64,000 bases of DNA. It comes from Bathymodiolus brooksi (Eukaryota; Mollusca; Bivalvia; Mytilida; Modiolidae). The first letter of the stretch is position 1. Each line of letters starts with the position of its first letter. The stretch is taken from contig OY804579.1 in assembly GCA_963680875.1 (NCBI GenBank), positions 37,029,397-37,093,396 of the forward strand, written 5' to 3'. The notes beneath the pieces were generated by a model, which ran no database searches, had not been told where the DNA came from, and saw only the letters and a list, made by a program, of their open reading frames with translations. Shown piece after piece: positions 37,501-46,500 of this stretch. Made by a program: the position numbers and the translations under genes.

Positions 37501-40500
37501 AAATATAAATAATGTTTATGTGCATGCTTGTATCAGGAAGCCTTTGTAAAGGTGTTGATTTTTGTCCCTGAATCGGGAGAGAAGAGTACCAATTATCGCC
37601 ATCAATTGTTAGATGTGGGAAAATATATATAAATCAGCATTGAAGTTAAAAGAAATGGCCTTACCACAAAAAATGAAGGTGTCACCAGTATTCTGCGATC
37701 ATTAGAACACCAATCTGCTATATTTTCCTACTAATAATAGCCGACTAGAATCTCCACTCCATTTACATGATGCCCCCCTCCCCCCACCCACAAGGTCTAT
37801 ATAAAGAGGTATGGTTTCAAATGGGGTTTTACCTGATTTCTTTTGAATTAGCCAAGATACAAATGTAAGATTTTGCTGTCTGCTTTGCTCACCATTTATT
37901 TTTGTCGTGCGCTCGCAAGTAACGTGCAAGTTGGCGATAATTGGTCTTCGACCAGTACACCAAATAATATCAAAAAAACAAAGATGCCCAGATGTAGCGA
38001 AAACCGACAGTAGTAAAGAGTATGGCACAACTACAGGCTAGAGGATGCTTCACACTCATCTTAGGATATGAATACCCTACTGTGGCTGTGAAATGTAGGA
38101 GGGGGGAAATAAAAGTGCTGTTCCATACTTAGATTTGTGTCTAAATGTAAACATGGATAGTCTCTTGTGTTCATTTAGATCCATATTCTTTCTTACTGAT
38201 TTGCGGACCTCAAACTGTGCCTGTTATGAGCAGTTTTATGGAGTTGACCGTTCACACAGGTTTGACTGTTTTATGGAGGTGACCGTTCACACAGGTTTGA
38301 CTGTTTTATGGAGGTGAACGTTCACACAGGTTTGATTGTTTTATGGAGGTGACCATTCACACAGGTTTGACTGTTTTATGGAGGTGATTAATGTTCACAC
38401 AGGTTTGACTGTTTTATGGAGGTGACCGTTCACACAGGTTTGACTGTTTTATGGAGGTGACCATTCACACAGGTTTGACTGTTTTATGGAGGTGACCGTT
38501 CACACAGGTTTGACTGTTTTATGGAGGTGACCGTTCACACAGGTTTGACTGTTTTATGGAGGTGACCGTTCACACAGGTTTGACTGTTTTATGGAGGTGA
38601 CCGCTAACACAGGTTTGACTGTTTTATGGAGGTGACCGTTCACACAGGCTTGACTGTTTTATGGAGGTGACCGTTCACACAGGCTTGACTGTTTTATGGA
38701 GGTGACCATTCACACAGGTTTGACTGTTTTATGGAGGTGACCATTCACACAGGTTTGACTGTTTTATGGAGGTGACCGTTCACACAGGTTTGACTGTTTT
38801 ATGGAGTTGACCGTTCACACAGGTTTGACTGTTTTATGGAGTTGACCATTCACACAGGTTTGACTGTTTTATGGAGTTGACCATTCACACAGGTTTTCAT
38901 CTTTTACCTCAGATTGTGAAGAAATATAGTTTCCATCATGACAAATTTTTCTGCAGTAATAGGTTTACAGTTTATTGGCATGCCTTTATTTTCCTCTTCC
39001 TCTTTGCTTTTAGCACAGTATGTGTCCCCCTGATTCAACAAAACTTCATCTCTGTCTACCTGTAAATACATATGCACGTTATGTATCAAACATCTCATAA
39101 AAAATATATACAACATTTATCACCTGGTTGTCTTAGCACTTTCATAATTATAAATATACTCATTGCTTTTTTTTCTTTTATATAATGTTTTCAAAATAGA
39201 TTTAACTGGTTTAACTCAGTCACATTTTTGTGCCTGTCCCAAACCAGGACATGGATTTCAAATGTCATATTTCATGTTATTTTTCTATGTTCAATGAGAG
39301 GTGATTGTTTGTTTTGTTGATATTGATAGAACATTTGACCATTACTGTTTAAAACTTTCCTTTTATAATTTACGTTGACCAAAAACAAGACTTGTGTCAA
39401 AATATATACACTGCTTATTGAAAGATCAAAGAAATTTTCTCTTTTGATGAAATCACAAAACTTAAATATACTCTTTGGGGAAATATCAAAATATATATAT
39501 ACACTGCTTGGTGAAATATCAAGCTTAATATGATGCAATGTAGTCCATTTAATTTATGTCTCTTGTATAGCCAGACATTTTTCATTTCCCTCATTCAAGG
39601 TATTCACACAGGATTTTATACCTTTATCTTTTTATAAAAGAGGGTTGTCTAAATTGGGTCTTCGAATCCCGCTCATGCCAAGGTGTACTCGATACAACAT
39701 TATGTGATAAAGTTTGTCGGTGACATGTGGAAGGTCATCGGTTTTCTACGATATAACTGACCGCCACAATATAACGGAAATATTGTTGGAAGTGGTGGTA
39801 AACACCATAACCCAAAACCCCTTTAATTGGATCAGAGAAAGTAATTTGTAACAAAATTTACCAGTTCCAGGTATACAGTAATGTCTTAATTCAAATTAAA
39901 ACGTTTTATTACTATGTAAATAATGACATCTTTCTTAAAGGTGAAATGCAAAGGTTTTGAGTATTTGATTTTATTGCTTTACTCGATAAAGATACATAAA
40001 TAATGCTGAAAAAAACAATTTTTCGACGCCAAGTCTGTCACCGTTTATCTGTAAACACAGGTAAATTTATGATTTATTGTCAAAGTTTAACATGGTTATC
40101 TCCTCTTGGTAGGCCAAGACTGTAACGTCATTCGGTTCTTATCAGTCTGTTACGAGGATAACATAGCTTCTCGATATTCTGATGATGAAAGTGGCCAAAG
40201 TGACATCACAGGCATCGATTCAACATAGAAAAAAATATATTAAAAACATATAAATTAAAAAAACAAAAACAAAAGCATTTAATTTGAAATAAAAAATAAA
40301 AAAATAAATGCCGAACTTTTGTACTCTAGCTGTTTACTTACATTTAGACAATATTCGCCAGGGAATTTATAAATAGGCTTCTCTCAAAAAAATATTGTAT
40401 AGGGAAAAAAATATGAATGATAAATACTAGTAACTCTGGTTATTTGTACATGAACTATTACCTTCACATTTTCTTCCCTTTAATGCATTTTTACATCAAA

Positions 40501-43500
40501 TGTATTACTTATGACTTGTCAGTAATCGTTGAATGGAGAACAGCGAGATGTGGAATTCATGTCCGTGACACACTAAGTCATTATAGCCTTCATTTACGTT
40601 AGTCGTAATTTACAAAGTTTACATTAAGTGTCATTTTACACCTTTCCGAGAGAAACAAAATTCAATAAAAGTTAAATCCTTTTCATAACATATATCTACG
40701 ATTTTAGGGGACCCACTACCATTAACCATAAAAAAAAATAATGCAAGTCCCCAAAAGTAAATGATCCATATAATGCCTTAGTGTACTTTAGGGGATCCAC
40801 TACCTATATCCACGATTCATATCATAAGACAACAACATGATGCGAGTCTCCTTAGGTAAATGATTCCTATATTGCCTTGATGTACTTTAGGGACCCACTA
40901 CCATATATACCTGGTTCATATCATAAAACAACAACATTCATTATAGAAAATAATGTGAGTCCCCTAAAGTACCTAATAAATATCATCAGACAACAAAACC
41001 AAGTTTCATAGAACAAAAATGATACATTATTTGGTGAGTGCCTGGCTTTGTTTTTTTAAGGATATGTAGAGCCCCCTAAACTACATGAAGGCCTGACACA
41101 CTGATTAACCAAAACAGAAAATTTTACACAATCTACAACAGAGGTCGTTGTACCGTATTCAACAACTGATGACAGACCACATGGTACGACAATGTACATT
41201 TGTACATGTATCTCAGAGGCAAATCCAGACATTTCCATAAGGGGACTCGTTTTATTTCAGAAACCATTTTTTTTTAGAAATATCAAGAGACGTAATTCAA
41301 AGCGAAAATTACAAGACATGGTAAAAAGAAAAATGACAAGGACGAAATTTGAAATATTCTGTTAAAATATGTTTTTACCAGTCTATAACCTATCACAAAA
41401 AAGGCCCCCCCCCCCTCCTCTGGATCTGCCTATGTATCTGTTAGGGGATGGCAATTTGATTCTGAGAGGGATCTGGAAGGTTTTTTTTATAAATAAATAT
41501 TCTAGCCAGGTCATGAGCAAAAATAAAATAAATATCCTGCCACGCAACAAAACAAAACGAAATACAGCATAAATAGACGACTTGATAATAAATGAAAAAA
41601 AAAATATATCAAAAATGTCGCTTGTAAACATCAAAGACAATGAGGTTTTATTCAAAATTTCTGGGTAAATAAATTCGGGGTTTTGTCATTGTGTTATCCT
41701 ATAAATTTGGTGGTCTATTTAGCATAAAAAAACAAATGAGCAACTTGTTAGACAGCCAGATATTTTTGCAGCTAGGGGCGATGTAACCCAATTTCGACAT
41801 CAAGAGGTGCGTTGGGAGGGGCTAATAATGTTTTCAAAGTAAAAAAATACTGTTTTCTGACAGAAATAAGAGGATGCGATCGTGCCACCTCCCCTATGTA
41901 TGAACCTAAAGTACATCTCCGCTTTGAAATCTGAACGGCTACCTCTTTTTTGGTATACATTGATAATATTTACGGTCTACATTTGAAAGGACAAACACAA
42001 TTTATAAGTCAGAATTTAAAATAATTTGAATTTTTTTCACACGCTCTTATATCAAAACGCGTCATGGCAACGGCAATAGCTGTTTGATATTTCACATTTG
42101 TTAAGAAGACAGACCCATATGCACGATGAACCCACGGGAGGATATCCTAGAACCACAGTATTTATTCTTTCATTTTAGTATATTTTACAAGCAAATTTTT
42201 TTAATTAGTATACTTAACCCTTTAACGTTAATAGCTTTATTAACAGTAAATTTACTAATGTCCACCCGCCCAACCGTTTGCACACAAAGAAGGGATTTGG
42301 TATGATTATCTTTGTCCCCATAAAAGAGAAGAAATGGCATGAATGACGTCACGACAGGAGATTCTTAAAGGGGAATAAGCATGATTGATATTTCCCGCGG
42401 TTTTAAACAGGTAAGTTTACCTGACGATTTCGCACAAACGGCTTGAGAAAATTGAAAATTATTACGATTTTCTATCAAGTTACTAAAATCACTATCTAAA
42501 AATATCTGAAAAAAAGTTATGACCTTTGCATTTCACCTTTAAGATCAGTCAAATTTCCTTTCAAACAGTGTAATGTCCAGCAATAGAGTTATATCTCCCT
42601 TTATGATTTTCCTGTGGAAAGTAGGTTGATGATAGAATCCTTTTTTTAATCAGTGAGTGTGGAACATGGAATTTTGATTGGCTTAGTAAAAAAAATACAA
42701 AAAATACATAATGTTCCTTTATATCAAACCCTTTGTTTATATCCAACCCTTAATTGTCAATATCCATATAGACTATTACAGAAGCTAAAAATAGCCAATG
42801 ATTACAAATAAATCAAAATTGCTGGAAAGCAAGCTTTGTAGGTTGGTCAGTCCTATATAGGTACAGTGATTGGGAAAGGCAGGAGCCATGGGCCGTTTGA
42901 TACATACAGTTTTGTAATTCTGTGTAGATGCCCCATACAAAAATTAAAAGGCCCATAAAATATTTTAGTTTTTACAAAGACTACACTGAAATGGCCCATT
43001 GAATGTTGTGATGATGGGGCCGCAAATAATCATTTCCTCTTTCCTGATCACTGTAGGTAGCAGAAAATCACAACTAATGAACAAAATGGGTAACTAGGTG
43101 TCAAATTAAAAAGGAAATAAAAATGTTTTCATATACTACAATAAGTGGTTATTTTTGCGATGGTTTTATTCTAGCTATCTTCGTGAGTACAATAAATTGA
43201 TGAAAATAAAAGCCTGCAGAAATACCCTCATTTTAAATGTTAATTTTGTGACGTGAACACAATCACTAAATTAAAAACTAGCAAATACTTTTAACCTTCA
43301 TATAAGTGAATTTTACCACCTATACAGCAGAGACACATAATTCCTAAAATATAATTAAACAGCAGCCATTCCTACCAACTGGTTTAATTTGGAATAATGG
43401 TGTGAATTTTTTTTATACAAAGTTCACCCAATTGAGAAATGGTAAGAAATTGACAAATTAATTTGCAATATCTGCCAAAAAAACCATGTATATAATACTA

Positions 43501-46500
43501 ATTATAATCAGCAGTCAATCTTACCTCTAACTGTCTACATTTACCAGGAACAATCTGTCCAGGCCTCAATAAGATAACATCACCAGCCACTAACAATGAC
43601 ACAGGCAAATTGACAACCTGGTTGTCTCTGATAGTCCACTGTAATGACACACATGGTGAGAGTGGAGTATGTATATCTAGGTAATCTGCTTTGGTCCACG
43701 GTTCTGCTTTCATACAATCTATGGCAATAGAATTTTTTAACATTAAGATCTCTTGGGTAACACCACATTTTTTTCCAAAACATTTTTTGAATTTCTAGCA
43801 TGAATTTATGACAGAAAAACTTTTCTTTAAAACCAAGTCTACAGCTGATCGTAATACATGTACATTTCATTGTCCATGTGTGTAAATACACCTGTTGTGT
43901 ATGAGCAAAAATTGTATATGTACAATAACTTAAAAACAACAAGTGTACACAATGTTAGAGAAATAATAAGCATGTTAAATGAAACTTTAATATCATATGA
44001 CAACAACAACAAAAATACACAATTTTATAATAAAACAAGGGCAACGCAAAGCGTGGTGTATCCCCTCGTCTAAAAATTTGACCCAGTGACCTTGACCTTT
44101 GACCTATGACCTCGAAAATCAATAGGGTTCCAGATTCTCTTAAGGACTAAGTATGTACCAAGTTTGGTCAAAATCCATTGAAGGATGTTGATTCTAGTGT
44201 TCACAAGGATGCTATGCAGTAAATATTTGACCCGGTGACATTGACCTTTGATCTTGAAAATCAATAGGGTTCCAGACTCTCCTAAGGACTAAGTATGCAC
44301 CAAGTTTGGTCAAAATCCATTGTAGGATGTCAATTCTAGAATGTTCACAAGGATGTTACAGAAGGACGGACGGTAGCATTACTATATCCCTTCGCAACTT
44401 CGTTGGCGAGGGGATAATAACCTGAGGCTCCTATGAGCCTGTATCACTCACCTGGTTTACAAATATTTGTTTAGGGACTGTTTTGTTTTACACAACTGAA
44501 CCCAATATGCTTTTCATTGATACAATTGATTTCTCCTTTCCATACATATATGACAAACCTGATTGTCATCAAGTTGATAGTTGCATTCAATTTGGAGTTT
44601 TGGGCTTCTATTCCAATAATGTTGTACTGCAATTTTGAACCATATCTTCCAGGATTTGATTACCATTTTAACCATACTGTATTTGTTAAACCTAATTTCC
44701 AATTTCTTAAACACCTTTCCAGATTTTTTTTCAACATGGGTTAAAATTAAGGGGAGGTAATTGTAAATACTTTTACATAATATATGATTTCAATGGTTTT
44801 TTATCTACAATTTTGAATCATTTTGCTATAAAAAAAAAAATATTGATAAAAAGATTTTTTTTCATGGTTTTGTTTTTTACTATTACAATTAAACTTTACT
44901 TGCTTGGTTTCCAATTGCTTAAACAACTTGACAGTTGTTATTTCTTAATAATGAATACATGTAATAATTTAGGGTGAGGTAATTTTATAGGCTTATCAAA
45001 AGTTACAATTAGAAAAAAAAAAAAATCCTAATTCGAGGCCATGTTTGTAACATAACTGGGAATATTTTACAGAGAACCTTCCAAACATTATTCCTGCAAA
45101 GCTTGGTTCCAATTGATACAGTAGTTTCAGAGGAAAACACTTTTTTGTATATTGGTCAGAGAGAAACAAGAATGAATATATGATATAAATAGAGGACCTT
45201 CTAAACATCATTCCAGCAAAGTTTGGTTTCAGTTGGCAATGTAGTTTCAAAAGAGAAGATTGAATTGTGAAAAGCCTACAGACAACAAAAAAGATGTATC
45301 AGATGAGCTAAAAATTGTTTTTTCATATAGAAAGGGGGATAACTCTATATGGACAAAAGTAAAATCATACATACTGAAAAAGACCTTGCACAAGTTTCTC
45401 ATTTGTAACAACTTGCAATTTTTTTAAATAAGGAAAATTAATTTATCATTCCTAACATGGTTGGATAAAAGTCTGCCAAGATATATCTGTAAAATTGATG
45501 GACACATAAACATTCTTTCAGCCCCCTTTCTTTACTTAAACTAGACTGAGATTGTCACTGCATATAGATCTGCACAAAGAAATTGCACATGCAGCATTAA
45601 CGTGAATAAGAATGCCAAGCTGTAAAAGATAAACTCTAAAATCCTAACAAAATGACTTTAGATTTAGTTGTGAAAATCACCACAAATTATTGTTCCATAA
45701 GAGCAGTTAATGAAACTATTTTGGTATGCTTGTCAAAGTTAAATATTTATTTTTTATGAAGAATAAATAGAACATATGATTCCAAAAATAAACCTTTAAC
45801 ATAACTTCTTTTCAGAGCTTAAATTGAGGTTTAGCTTATGGTTATTTAACACCACTTTCAACAATATTTCAGTTATATTGTCGTTTTTTTGGTGGAGGAA
45901 ACCGGAGTACCCTGAGAAAACCACCGACCTGCCGTAAGTCACTGACAAACTTTATCACATAATGTTGTATCAAGTACACCTCATCAGAGCAGGATTCAAA
46001 CTCACAATGTTAGTGGTGATAGGCACTGATTGTATAGGTAGCTATAAATCCAACTACTATATGATCGCGACCATGACAGCCCTGAGTTTATATTGAGAAA
46101 ACATTGATCAAGCTTATGCAGTATAACTGTATTTCTACAAAAATACCTTGAATTCTTTTCAATGTTTGTTTTGCTATTTGTATGATTTCTGTCATTTCCA
46201 GATGACTATTCCAGATGTTGTTTATGACATTCAGTGTTACCATTAGCAACAAGACTATTGATTCTATCATCCACCATACTGGACTGCTGTCAACGGAACT
46301 GTAAACAACAACAATTATTCCCACATAAAAACGATATTTAGTTCGTCTTTACCTCCAGTTGTTTGTAGGAGGGCTCATGTCTCATTTACGTTATTTGTGT
46401 TTGCTTGCGTATAGTGGTGTCCTGTGTTGGACACCACTATACGATGTTACACATATTGTGTTGTGGTTTTTTTTCGGTTTTTTTCTCTTTGTCTTGTGTA

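Noticed and set aside
37702..38028. 108-codon minus-strand frame
   Set aside because: Overlaps the end of the 574-bp MITE and extends past its TIR; no recognisable domain.
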